This document shows positions 8,360 to 15,627 of a DNA stretch of 64,000 bases, piece after piece. The position numbers and the translations under genes were made by a program. Origin of the DNA: Bog-257 sp963785825 (GTDB lineage: Bacteria; Acidobacteriota; Terriglobia; Terriglobales; Acidobacteriaceae); the NCBI GenBank assembly GCA_963785825.1, contig CAWAWQ010000006.1, forward strand, positions 124,001 to 188,000. The letters are read 5' to 3'. Numbering within the stretch: position 1 is the stretch's first letter; each line of letters starts with the position of its first letter. The notes under the pieces were generated by a model that saw only the letters and a list, made by a program, of their open reading frames with translations, was not told where the DNA came from and searched no databases.

Positions 8360-9465
8360 GCTACGAGTGCCTTCTTGGCGGTCAAACTCTCATAAAGATT
8401 GATGTACTCATCCACCATGCGATCGGCGGTGAAGCGCCGGCGCGCCCGCTGGTATGCCAGCTCCGCGCGATGCCGCCGTAGCATACGATTGGTGCGCAAT
8501 AGTCCCAGGGTGTCGCGCAGGCTTTCAATGTCGTTGGCGCGGAAGTAACAAGCTGTCTCGCCCCAGAGCTCGCGAAAACTGGGAATGTCGTTGGCGACAA
8601 TCGCGCAACGCGAGAGCGCCGCCTCGACCGGGGCAAGCCCGAACGGCTCATAGCGCGAGGTCGCGACATAGATGGCAGCCCGCGAGAACAACGAATGCAG
8701 TTGCTCCGGTGTCTGGCTGCCCTTCAGCTCCAGCGTGCCTTCGCAAACGATCTGCTTATTGTCGCCGCGGTAGGCCTGATCGGGATGCTCGGTAGCACCG
8801 GCGATCACCGCCGGCCATCCGCAATTGCATTCGGCCAGCAGCGACACCTGCTTGGCAGGATCCCACAGTCGGCCGACGGTCAGTACGATGTCTTCTTTTT
8901 CGCCGTGGGCATTCAGCCACTGCGGGCTGCGGCCGTTGTAAATAACGCCACTCTGCCCTCGCGGGCCGTAGTGCTTTTCGATTTCGCCCAGCATCCAGCG
9001 CGAAGGCGCCAGCACCATATCCGCGCCGTCCAATCCGCGTTGCACCGTGTCGCGGTACCAGGACATCCACGGCGACTCCGGCGGCGCTTCGCCGTGAACC
9101 GCGAACCACCAGCTCACCACGTCGCTGTGGGCCATCACAATCTTGGGAATGTCAACGTCGAGCGCACCGTAGCAAAACTGGCTCAGGTGCAACAGATCGG
9201 GCGAGGTCTCACGAATGACATTAAGTAGATACTCCGAGGAGGCCTCGATGTCGTCGGCTGAGTCCTGCATCCACTCGAGGCGAAACGCGGTCGGCCGGTA
9301 GTCGAGGTTTCGCAGCCCATCGGTCCAAGCCATCTGGCGTGGCTCGGGAATATGGCCGAAGCTGACCAGGGTGACCTGCACCCCGCGGCGCACCAGTCCG
9401 GAGACCAACTCGCGCGCGTAGGTCCACACGCCACCCACGGTATCGGCTGTCAGCAACACACGCAT
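8356..9465 (-). CDS. Glycosyltransferase family 4-type enzyme
   Basis: A 369-residue GT-B enzyme. It starts MRVLLTADTVGGVWTYARELVSGLVRRG, the usual N-terminal GT4 acceptor-side fold, and continues to VLAPSRWMLGEIEKHYG, VLTVGRLWDPAKQVSLL and the donor-site motif SRYEPFGLAPVEAALSRCAIVANDIPSFRELWG (EPFGL-x2-VEAA as in the E-x7-E motif of GT4). Overlaps the next transferase by 4 bases and follows the epimerase gene after 12 bases. Role: retaining glycosyl transfer in the cytoplasm, most likely using a sugar produced or interconverted by the neighbouring epimerase. Confidence 0.88.
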   Translation of the reverse strand: MRVLLTADTVGGVWTYARELVSGLVRRGVQVTLVSFGHIPEPRQMAWTDGLRNLDYRPTAFRLEWMQDSADDIEASSEYLLNVIRETSPDLLHLSQFCYGALDVDIPKIVMAHSDVVSWWFAVHGEAPPESPWMSWYRDTVQRGLDGADMVLAPSRWMLGEIEKHYGPRGQSGVIYNGRSPQWLNAHGEKEDIVLTVGRLWDPAKQVSLLAECNCGWPAVIAGATEHPDQAYRGDNKQIVCEGTLELKGSQTPEQLHSLFSRAAIYVATSRYEPFGLAPVEAALSRCAIVANDIPSFRELWGETACYFRANDIESLRDTLGLLRTNRMLRRHRAELAYQRARRRFTADRMVDEYINLYESLTAKKALVA

Positions 9466-9477
9466 GACGTGCCCGTT

Positions 9478-10596
9478 CTATGCCGTCAATCCGTACGCCT
9501 TCAGCTCACTCACCATCTCCGTCGCCCGGTCCACGGCGGTCTGCGAACGCAACCATTGCACCAACTCGCCGATTCCGTCGGCGAAGCGATAGCGGGGCTG
9601 ATAACCCAATAATCTCTGGATCGCTGAGATGTCGGCAAAGCAATGCCGGATATCTCCGGCGCGATACTTGCCGGTGATCTCCGCCGGAATCGGCTGGCCG
9701 AGGCACTGGGTCAGCTCGCGCGCTACGTCGCTGATCGAAATCGGAGATCCCGAGCCTACGTTCAGCGCCATGCCATCGGCTTCGCTGCGCTCTATGGCCA
9801 GCAAATTAGCTTGCACAACATCGTGCACGCTGACGAAGTCGCGCATCTGCCTGCCATCCTCGAATACCATCGGCGATCGCCGGTTCAGCAGCCGTGAGGC
9901 GAAGATTGCCGCCACTCCGGTGTAAGGGTTTGACAGCGCCTGGCGCGTACCATAAATGTTGAAGTACCGCATCGCCACCACCGGCAGCCCATAGGTGCGG
10001 CTGAAGAGCAGCGTCATCTCCTCCTGATCCTTTTTGCTGAGCGCGTAAATCGAGGTGCACTGCAGCGGCTTCGATTCGTCGGTGGGGATCGGCGTGAGCT
10101 CGCGCCCGCACACCGGGCAAAGCGTCTCCCACTGCTTATCCTTCAACTGATCGACAGCGCGCGGCAGGGGCGCCACCTCGCCGCATTCTTCGCAACGATA
10201 TTTCCCTTCCCCGTAGATCGACATCGACGAGGCCACAATCAGCTTCTCGATCTTCAGCTTGGTACCAAGCAGCGCCTGCAGCAGATTGGCCGTGCCCTGG
10301 GTGTTCGCGCCCATGTAGTGAGCAATTTCATACATGGACTGCCCGACGCCAACCGCCGCCGCCAAATGAAAGACGACGTCAATGCCGGCGAGTGCATGCC
10401 TGACCGCATCGAGATCGCGCATATCGCCGCTCATCAACTCGACGCCGCGCGAAAGGTAGTCAGGCGTGCCGTCGTGGTGCACCTGCGGCGTGAGGTTGTC
10501 GAAGATGCGAACATGATGTCCCGCGCGCAACAGTGCGTCCGCCAGATGCGAGCCCACAAAACCAGCACCACCCGTGATCAGAATCCGTTTCGGCAT
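9478..10596 (-). CDS. NAD-dependent sugar epimerase, dTDP-L-rhamnose 4-epimerase-like, with zinc-ribbon insertion
   Basis: A 372-residue extended short-chain dehydrogenase. NAD site GGAGFVGSH (9-17), catalytic Tyr184/Lys188 in YALSKKD, and the AVGVGQSMYE segment point to the subgroup that includes dTDP-L-rhamnose 4-epimerases. An insertion between strand and active site carries two CxxC pairs (Cys135/138 and Cys160/163), a likely zinc ribbon; I recall similar insertions in that subgroup. The ATG abuts the stop codon of the glycosidase-like gene with no gap. The product may be a 6-deoxy-talose or related sugar for the three transferases downstream; this specificity is inference. Confidence 0.82.
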   Translation of the reverse strand: MPKRILITGGAGFVGSHLADALLRAGHHVRIFDNLTPQVHHDGTPDYLSRGVELMSGDMRDLDAVRHALAGIDVVFHLAAAVGVGQSMYEIAHYMGANTQGTANLLQALLGTKLKIEKLIVASSMSIYGEGKYRCEECGEVAPLPRAVDQLKDKQWETLCPVCGRELTPIPTDESKPLQCTSIYALSKKDQEEMTLLFSRTYGLPVVAMRYFNIYGTRQALSNPYTGVAAIFASRLLNRRSPMVFEDGRQMRDFVSVHDVVQANLLAIERSEADGMALNVGSGSPISISDVARELTQCLGQPIPAEITGKYRAGDIRHCFADISAIQRLLGYQPRYRFADGIGELVQWLRSQTAVDRATEMVSELKAYGLTA

Positions 10597-11580
10597 CTAT
10601 CGCGCCTCCACTGCAAAGTCGTCGGCTGTGGCGCCGGCGAAGCGTGGGCCCTGCTCCAGATCCAGGGTTAAACCATTCTCCTTGGCGAAGGGCTCGGCTC
10701 GCAACGGCGCATAGCGCTCCACCACCCAAGCGGCAAAGTTGGCAAAATCCTGCGGATTCCTTGGCGGACTGGTGTAGTGCGGCGCGATCCCCAGGTGCTC
10801 GGGCGTGAAGCACAGTGTGATAGTGACGGCGAACTCGTCCAGCGCGTTCATCTGGCGATCGAACCATTGCTGCGCATTGGGACGAAACCAGTCGGCCCAG
10901 CTGATTCCGGTGCGCAGGTAGCGCACGCCCAGCCGGCGCAGCCACTCCACCGACGACTCCAGCCTGTGATCTTCGAAATGCAGCCATTGGCAGACGCCCA
11001 TGCCCGGCGGAAAACACTCGCAAGCCGGCTTTGGCGAACCGTCCTCGCGCAACAGCCCCATATAGTAATGTCGGTAATACGCGCTGCCTTCGGCTTCTTT
11101 GTGGCGGGTCGTCGCCGTCCACGAGGCCGGCAGGTCGTGCAAGCTGTACCAGTGCACGCGCTCGACTTCACCCAGCAGCAGCTCGGCAGTACGTTTCATG
11201 GCGAACATCTGCACCTCGTCCGCTCCAAAGGACGAAGCGCCGGCTTCCGACACCCACACCGGCTTATGGGTCACGGCGCGCACCTCGGCAATCTTGCTCG
11301 GCCACTCATCAAGTTTCCAGTGGTTCCAGTCGAGGGGAAAACCATGCACCGCGACAACGTCAACTTCGTCGAGCACGCCCTGGCTGGCCAGCAGCGCGAC
11401 GAATTGCGGATCAATCGGCGAAATCCCGCCGAGTACGATCTTGAGCTCCGGATTGATGGCCCGAATAGCGCGGGCGCCGGCCTTGGCCATCCGGGCAAAG
11501 AGCTTCCACTCGGGATCGATGTTGAAGTCCCAATGCGAAAGGTTATTCGGCTCATTCCAGAGCATCACCGCTTCTATCAT
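10597..11580 (-). CDS. Glycoside-hydrolase-like protein with apparently circularly permuted TIM barrel
   Basis: A 327-residue protein starting almost on the acid/base motif: LWNEPNN with Glu10, and a possible nucleophile Glu112 in VWVSEAG, both as in clan-A xylosidase-like TIM barrels (GH39-type). The segment 195-290 (GVCQWLHFED..., LRRLGVRYLRTGISWADWF, VTITLCFTPEHLGIAPHYTSPP, FANFAAWVVERYAP) resembles the N-terminal strands that normally precede WNEPNN. The order is thus second half then first half. An in-frame TAG three codons before the ATG rules out a longer N-terminus. No signal peptide, so it likely acts in the cytoplasm or has become non-catalytic. Sits between methyltransferase (28-base gap) and epimerase (no gap). 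Confidence 0.75.
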   Translation of the reverse strand: MIEAVMLWNEPNNLSHWDFNIDPEWKLFARMAKAGARAIRAINPELKIVLGGISPIDPQFVALLASQGVLDEVDVVAVHGFPLDWNHWKLDEWPSKIAEVRAVTHKPVWVSEAGASSFGADEVQMFAMKRTAELLLGEVERVHWYSLHDLPASWTATTRHKEAEGSAYYRHYYMGLLREDGSPKPACECFPPGMGVCQWLHFEDHRLESSVEWLRRLGVRYLRTGISWADWFRPNAQQWFDRQMNALDEFAVTITLCFTPEHLGIAPHYTSPPRNPQDFANFAAWVVERYAPLRAEPFAKENGLTLDLEQGPRFAGATADDFAVEAR

Positions 11581-11608
11581 GAAGTGCTATGCCTCTTAGC
11601 GTGGTCGC

Positions 11609-12421
11609 TCACAGCTTCCCCGCCAGTTCCAGGTCGAGGATGTACGCGCCCTGGCGTCTCGACGTTTGCGGTTGGCAGATCCATGTTTCCGCCTCGGGAT
11701 GGTCGAGGATCGTCAGACCGGAGCTGCGCAGCATGGCTTCCGCTGCCGCACGATTGGGAATCCACCAGTTCGTCTGGTCATGGGCGTAGCTGTTCTCCAC
11801 GAAGTACATCGCCGGATAGGCGGGATCGGAGAACATTCTCATGTCCCAGAAGTTGTAGTCGTCGTCCCAATCCTTCAGCTGGGGCGAGCCGCGCAGCATG
11901 GTCTGAAACACCAGCCCGCCTTGGGGCTTCACCTTTTTGATCACCTTATCCAACGCAAATAGCGGATAACGCAGGTGATAGAAGACGCCCAGAAACAGCA
12001 CATAGTCGAACTGACCGGCAATACTCTCGACCTCGTACACAGAGCGCTTCTCGAATTCGATTTCCAGCCCCAAGGTGTGGGCCGCAAACCGACACTGGTT
12101 CAAGTAGCGGTCGTCGACATCGATTCCCAGCACGCGCTCGGCCCCGCGGCGCTTCATCTCAATGGAATAGAAGCCGCCGTTACACCCAATGTCGAGTACG
12201 TGCAGGCCATGCAGGTCCTCAGGAATGGCGCCCGCGATGTGCCTCCACTTCACGTTGGGGAAGTCGCCCAAGAAGTGATTGGGCGCGGTCGGCACCCCAA
12301 ACAGATTCAGGTTGTGGAACCACTCGCCTAGCTCGCGAATCTGCGTCTCCAGCATGGCCCGGCTGGAAGCAGGTGGAATTTCACTCGGAGGAAGCTGCGA
12401 ATCGACTTGCGGTGTTTGCAT
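11609..12421 (-). CDS. SAM-dependent methyltransferase, CmoB/TIGR04290-like
   Basis: A 270-residue class I methyltransferase. SAM motif I is VLDIGCNGGFYSIEMKRRGA (about 95-114), followed by GIDVDDRYLNQCRFAA; motif IV-like region is FDYVLFLGVFYHLRYPLFALDKV, which resembles CmoB and related methyltransferases. In this setting, first gene of a glycan operon, methylation of a sugar or glycolipid is more likely than tRNA modification. The ATG at 12421 has no clear ribosome-binding site; the ATG at 12355 (MLETQIRELGEWFHN) is an alternative that keeps the whole fold. The promoter of the operon should lie in the 400-base gap upstream. Confidence 0.82.
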   Translation of the reverse strand: MQTPQVDSQLPPSEIPPASSRAMLETQIRELGEWFHNLNLFGVPTAPNHFLGDFPNVKWRHIAGAIPEDLHGLHVLDIGCNGGFYSIEMKRRGAERVLGIDVDDRYLNQCRFAAHTLGLEIEFEKRSVYEVESIAGQFDYVLFLGVFYHLRYPLFALDKVIKKVKPQGGLVFQTMLRGSPQLKDWDDDYNFWDMRMFSDPAYPAMYFVENSYAHDQTNWWIPNRAAAEAMLRSSGLTILDHPEAETWICQPQTSRRQGAYILDLELAGKL

Positions 12422-12673
12422 GGGAGAAGTCGGCCCCGTTCTGCCGCCCGTACTTTGCTCTTAGAAGTTCATCGCAGGTACTTTCGTTGCCTCGATGTGC
12501 TTGCTAGGGCGCGACTTGGCAGAGATGCTGAACTTCGCGTGGCGGATAGCCGTATCTCTGTCCAGAACCGGACGCGGTGTTGCGCGGTCGGACATGAATG
12601 TCGCCGGCGGGACTGTAAGTCACTGATAGAGCAACTTGAACAATGGCTGGCCCGTTGCACATCCCACTGGCGG

Positions 12674-12701
12674 CACTTGGCACTTGGCAGTTGGCACTTG
12701 G
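12674..12701. repeat. Heptamer array (CACTTGG)n
   Basis: Four units in register: CACTTGG, CACTTGG, CAGTTGG, CACTTGG. Its complement (CCAACTG/CCAAGTG) matches the array at 12784-12818, so the two could pair as arms of a large hairpin. Confidence 0.85.
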
Positions 12702-12783
12702 GCTGAGGGCCGGGGTTGGCTTTGGATTGAGCGCACTTCATTACAGATTGCAATTCGTCACTTGCAATGGCGGGCGCCCCTAT

Positions 12784-12825
12784 GCCAAATGCTAACTGCC
12801 AAATGCCAACTGCGAATTGCTGGCA
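12784..12825. repeat. Heptamer array (GCCAAAT/GCCAACT)n before ADOP gene 1
   Basis: Units GCCAAAT, GCTAACT, GCCAAAT, GCCAACT, GCGAATT, GCTGGCA run directly into the start region of the first ADOP gene; the 7-base period is exact although units vary. Confidence 0.8.
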
Positions 12826-12831
12826 ATGCTT

Positions 12832-15324
12832 ATGACCGATCTTCGCTTCGCCCTACGCCAGATTCGCAAGGCTCCTGTCTTCGCGGCGGTCGCGATTATC
12901 ACGCTCGCGCTCGGCATCGGCGCCAACACCGCTATCTTCACTTTGCTCGACCAGGCGCTGCTTCGCAACCTGCCGGTTAGCCATCCGGAGCAGTTGGTGC
13001 GGCTGCGTTATCAAGGAGTTCACTCGGGCAATATCAACTACTACGGCGGAGACGAGCACGACTATTTCTCGTACCCTGCGTATCGCGATCTTCGCGACAA
13101 GAACACGGTCCTCTCCGGGGTACTGGCAAACGATGAAGTCCAAGTCGGCGTGCAATGGAACAATCAGCCGGAGCTGGTTTCCGGGGAGTTGGTCAGCGGC
13201 AATTACTTCGACCTGCTGGGAGTACGTTCGGCGACGGGGCGGCTGATCATTCCAGGCGACGACACCATGCCGAACGGCAACGCTGTTGTCGTCCTCAGTT
13301 TTAATTACTGGAAGACGCGCTTCAACTGCGATCCGAGCGTGATCGGCAAAAACCTGACGGTCAACGGTCGTCCCTTCGTCATCATCGGAGTGCTCCAACC
13401 CGGCTTCCGCAGCGTGATTTCCGGATACACTCCACAAGTCTTCTTTCCCATCACGACTACGCCGCTGGTCAATCCTGCCATGGCTGATTTCAACGATGTT
13501 CGCTCGGCATGGCTGACGATTGTCGCGCGGCTGAAGCCGGACATGAGCCGCCCTGCCGCCCAGGCCGGCATACAGCCGATCTGGCAGGCAATCCGGAAAG
13601 AACAGCTGGCGCAGACCGACGATGCCGAGCGCCTGGTTCGCCGCGGCTTCCTGCAAAATTCAGAGTTGCTGCTGGTCGACAATGCGCGGGGCTTCTCACC
13701 GCTGCGCGATCAGATCCGGGTCCCTCTGTTGATCGTGATGGGCATGGTGGGGCTGGTTCTTCTCATGGCGTGCGTCAATGTTTCCAGCCTGCTGCTGGTC
13801 CGGGCTGCCGGGCGTTTGCGCGAGATGGCTGTGCGCTATTCGTTAGGGGCGAGTCGCGGTCAAATCGTCCGCCAACTCCTGACCGAAGGCCTGCTGCTCG
13901 CCTTGCTGGGCAGTGCTCTGGCAGTTTTGCTTGCCCCGTCTGTCTCAGCAATACTCGCGCGCAAGCTTGTAGGCGATGCCTCTGTCGATTTGCCCTTTTC
14001 AACCCAGCCGGACCACCGCATCCTGCTCTTCACTTTTGGACTGGCCTTGCTGGTGAGCCTGCTGTTTAGCCTGGCTCCTGCACTTCGCTTCCTGCACCCC
14101 GACCTCGTCGGCTCGCTGAAGCAACAGACCGGCACACCGTCAGGCGGACCACTTCGCTTCCGACGGCTCCTGGTTGGAATTCAAATTGGTCTGAGCCTGC
14201 TCCTGGTGATCGGTGCTGGTCTCTTCGTACAAACCATTCGCAATCTTCGCAACGTGGAGCTTGGCTTTTCTGCCGACCATCTACTCAGTTTCGGTATCGA
14301 ACCCCAGCTTGCCGGATATGAAAGCAAACAGGTCGCCGCCTTGCATCAACGAATTTTGCACAGCTTAGCGGTCTTGCCCGGCGCGCGCTCGGTAGGGGCG
14401 ACAAGCGACCCGGAGTTAATGGGTATGGAGAGCAGGACAGGCGTGACGTTGCCCGGATCACCGGGAGCGGAGGCGATCATTGTGGAAGGCCCATGGATTA
14501 CTCCGGGATATTTTTCGACTACCGGTATTCCACTGCTCGCCGGCCGCGATTTTAGCGACCAGGACCTCCCCGGCAAACCGCAGGTCGTGATTGTGAATGC
14601 CAGCTTCGCTCGCCATCACTTCGGCAGCCCGCAGAACGCGATCGGCAAGCTCCTGGAACACGGCAATCGACAGGGGAAGACCGCCTTCGAAATTGTCGGT
14701 GTCGTTGGCGATTCCAGGCATGTCGATATGCGAACCGAGGTCAAAGAAACTCTGTACCGCGCCGCGTATCAGTTGCCTGACCCAAGTTTCCTGCAGTTCT
14801 ACGTTCGGACGTGGCAATCGCCCGAAGCAGCCAAGGCAGACATTCGGGCCGCCATGCAGCAACTGGATTCGAAGCTGGTCGTCGACGGTCTGCGCACCAT
14901 GGACGAGCAAGTCGCCGAAATTATGTCGAGCGATCGCCTGGTAGCAATGCTGGCTGCCAGCTTCGGAGTGCTGGCCACTTTGATGGCCGCGATCGGAATG
15001 TATGGCGTGCTTGCCTACGCCACCTCGCAGCGTACACAGGAGATCGGGATTCGCATGGCGCTGGGAGCGCGCCGCACGTCCGTGGTCCGGCTGGTGCTCT
15101 CGGATGTACTGTGGCTGGCGGGCATCAGCATTGTCGTCACTGTACCGATTGCGATCCTGCTTTCGCGCATGCTGCGCAGCCAGCTCTATAACGTGAGCCC
15201 AGCCGATCCGCGGGTGATTGCCAGCGGAGTGGGCCTGGTCGCCCTGGTGGTTGCGTTGGCCGCGCTGCTGCCGGCGCGCCGCGCTGCTAGCGTGGAGCCG
15301 ATGCAGGCGTTGAGGATGGAATGA
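12832..15324 (+). CDS. ADOP-family permease 1 (MacB/FtsX-like)
   Basis: About 830 residues. Begins MTDLRFALRQIRKAPVFAAV, the N-terminal signature of acidobacterial duplicated orphan permeases. Order: first membrane helix (about 20-40), periplasmic MacB core domain, FtsX domain of three helices (about 300-420), second membrane/periplasmic module, and a final FtsX domain ending LLPARRAASVEPMQALRME. The family is a duplicated MacB-type permease without its ATPase; function unknown, presumed envelope transport or mechanotransmission. ATG 12832 is chosen over the in-frame TTG at 12817 and ATG 12826 because it matches the family start. Closer to ADOP 4 than to ADOP 2 or 3 (shared FTLLDQA, PVSxPEQLVRLR, QWNN). 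Confidence 0.93.
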   Translation: MTDLRFALRQIRKAPVFAAVAIITLALGIGANTAIFTLLDQALLRNLPVSHPEQLVRLRYQGVHSGNINYYGGDEHDYFSYPAYRDLRDKNTVLSGVLANDEVQVGVQWNNQPELVSGELVSGNYFDLLGVRSATGRLIIPGDDTMPNGNAVVVLSFNYWKTRFNCDPSVIGKNLTVNGRPFVIIGVLQPGFRSVISGYTPQVFFPITTTPLVNPAMADFNDVRSAWLTIVARLKPDMSRPAAQAGIQPIWQAIRKEQLAQTDDAERLVRRGFLQNSELLLVDNARGFSPLRDQIRVPLLIVMGMVGLVLLMACVNVSSLLLVRAAGRLREMAVRYSLGASRGQIVRQLLTEGLLLALLGSALAVLLAPSVSAILARKLVGDASVDLPFSTQPDHRILLFTFGLALLVSLLFSLAPALRFLHPDLVGSLKQQTGTPSGGPLRFRRLLVGIQIGLSLLLVIGAGLFVQTIRNLRNVELGFSADHLLSFGIEPQLAGYESKQVAALHQRILHSLAVLPGARSVGATSDPELMGMESRTGVTLPGSPGAEAIIVEGPWITPGYFSTTGIPLLAGRDFSDQDLPGKPQVVIVNASFARHHFGSPQNAIGKLLEHGNRQGKTAFEIVGVVGDSRHVDMRTEVKETLYRAAYQLPDPSFLQFYVRTWQSPEAAKADIRAAMQQLDSKLVVDGLRTMDEQVAEIMSSDRLVAMLAASFGVLATLMAAIGMYGVLAYATSQRTQEIGIRMALGARRTSVVRLVLSDVLWLAGISIVVTVPIAILLSRMLRSQLYNVSPADPRVIASGVGLVALVVALAALLPARRAASVEPMQALRME

Positions 15325-15325
15325 G

Positions 15326-15360
15326 TAGCAATTAGCAATTAGCAATTAGCAATGAGCAAT
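15326..15360. repeat. Heptamer array (TAGCAAT)4 + GAGCAAT
   Basis: Five 7-base units begin two bases after the ADOP 1 stop codon: four exact TAGCAAT and one GAGCAAT. The same heptamer recurs at 18058-18085 and, in another phase, at 59513-59526. Confidence 0.95.
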
Positions 15361-15380
15361 GAGGAGCAGTCTCATGAATC

Positions 15381-15568
15381 GCTTTGTATCAGGGCACCCT
15401 TCGGCAAGCTCAGGGCAGACTTTTCAAACGTGTCGAAAGGCATACCGTTTGTGACTGAGCCGACTTCCGTCGGCGGCACGTTTTTCGCCCTTCCGGGCAC
15501 ACGGGCTAAAGCCCCGCCATTCTTGTCGCGCGTTTCAGCACGACTGAAGTCGTGCCCTGATACGAAGC
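15381..15568. repeat. MITE-like element with 17-bp terminal inverted repeats
   Basis: A 188-base non-coding segment bounded by GCTTTGTATCAGGGCAC (15381-15397) and GTGCCCTGATACGAAGC (15552-15568), which are inverted copies with one mismatch. Inside are smaller palindromes such as CGACTTCCGTCG and CACGACTGAAGTCGTG. The same end sequence GCTTCGTATCAGGGCAC begins the element at 59564. No transposase is encoded; mobility is inferred from the termini. Confidence 0.7.
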
Positions 15569-15595
15569 AAATTATGAGATAGCTCCTTGTACGTG

Positions 15596-15623
15596 CAACT
15601 GACAACTGGCCACTGACCACTGC
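15596..15623. repeat. Heptamer array (CAACTGA/CCACTGA)n before ADOP gene 2
   Basis: Four units, CAACTGA, CAACTGG, CCACTGA, CCACTGC, end four bases before the ATG of ADOP 2, so they occupy the place of a ribosome-binding site. Confidence 0.85.
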
Positions 15624-15627
15624 TTTT

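Larger units (their letters stand above)
12422..12831. other. Intergenic region between the glycan operon and the first ADOP gene
   Basis: A 410-base gap with divergent genes on either side. The part near the methyltransferase shows no gene. From 12674 it holds two heptamer arrays in opposite orientation (listed separately). Promoters for both directions must be here, but none is clear enough to call. Confidence 0.6.
15325..15627. other. Intergenic region between ADOP 1 and ADOP 2
   Basis: A 303-base gap filled by a heptamer array, an inverted-repeat-flanked element and a second heptamer array (each listed). No gene is seen. A short open frame covering the element has no gene-like composition. 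Confidence 0.75.

Noticed and set aside
10777..11940. 387-codon open frame antisense to the glycosidase-like and methyltransferase genes
   Set aside because: Crosses two well-supported genes and has shadow-like composition rich in Arg, His and Pro.
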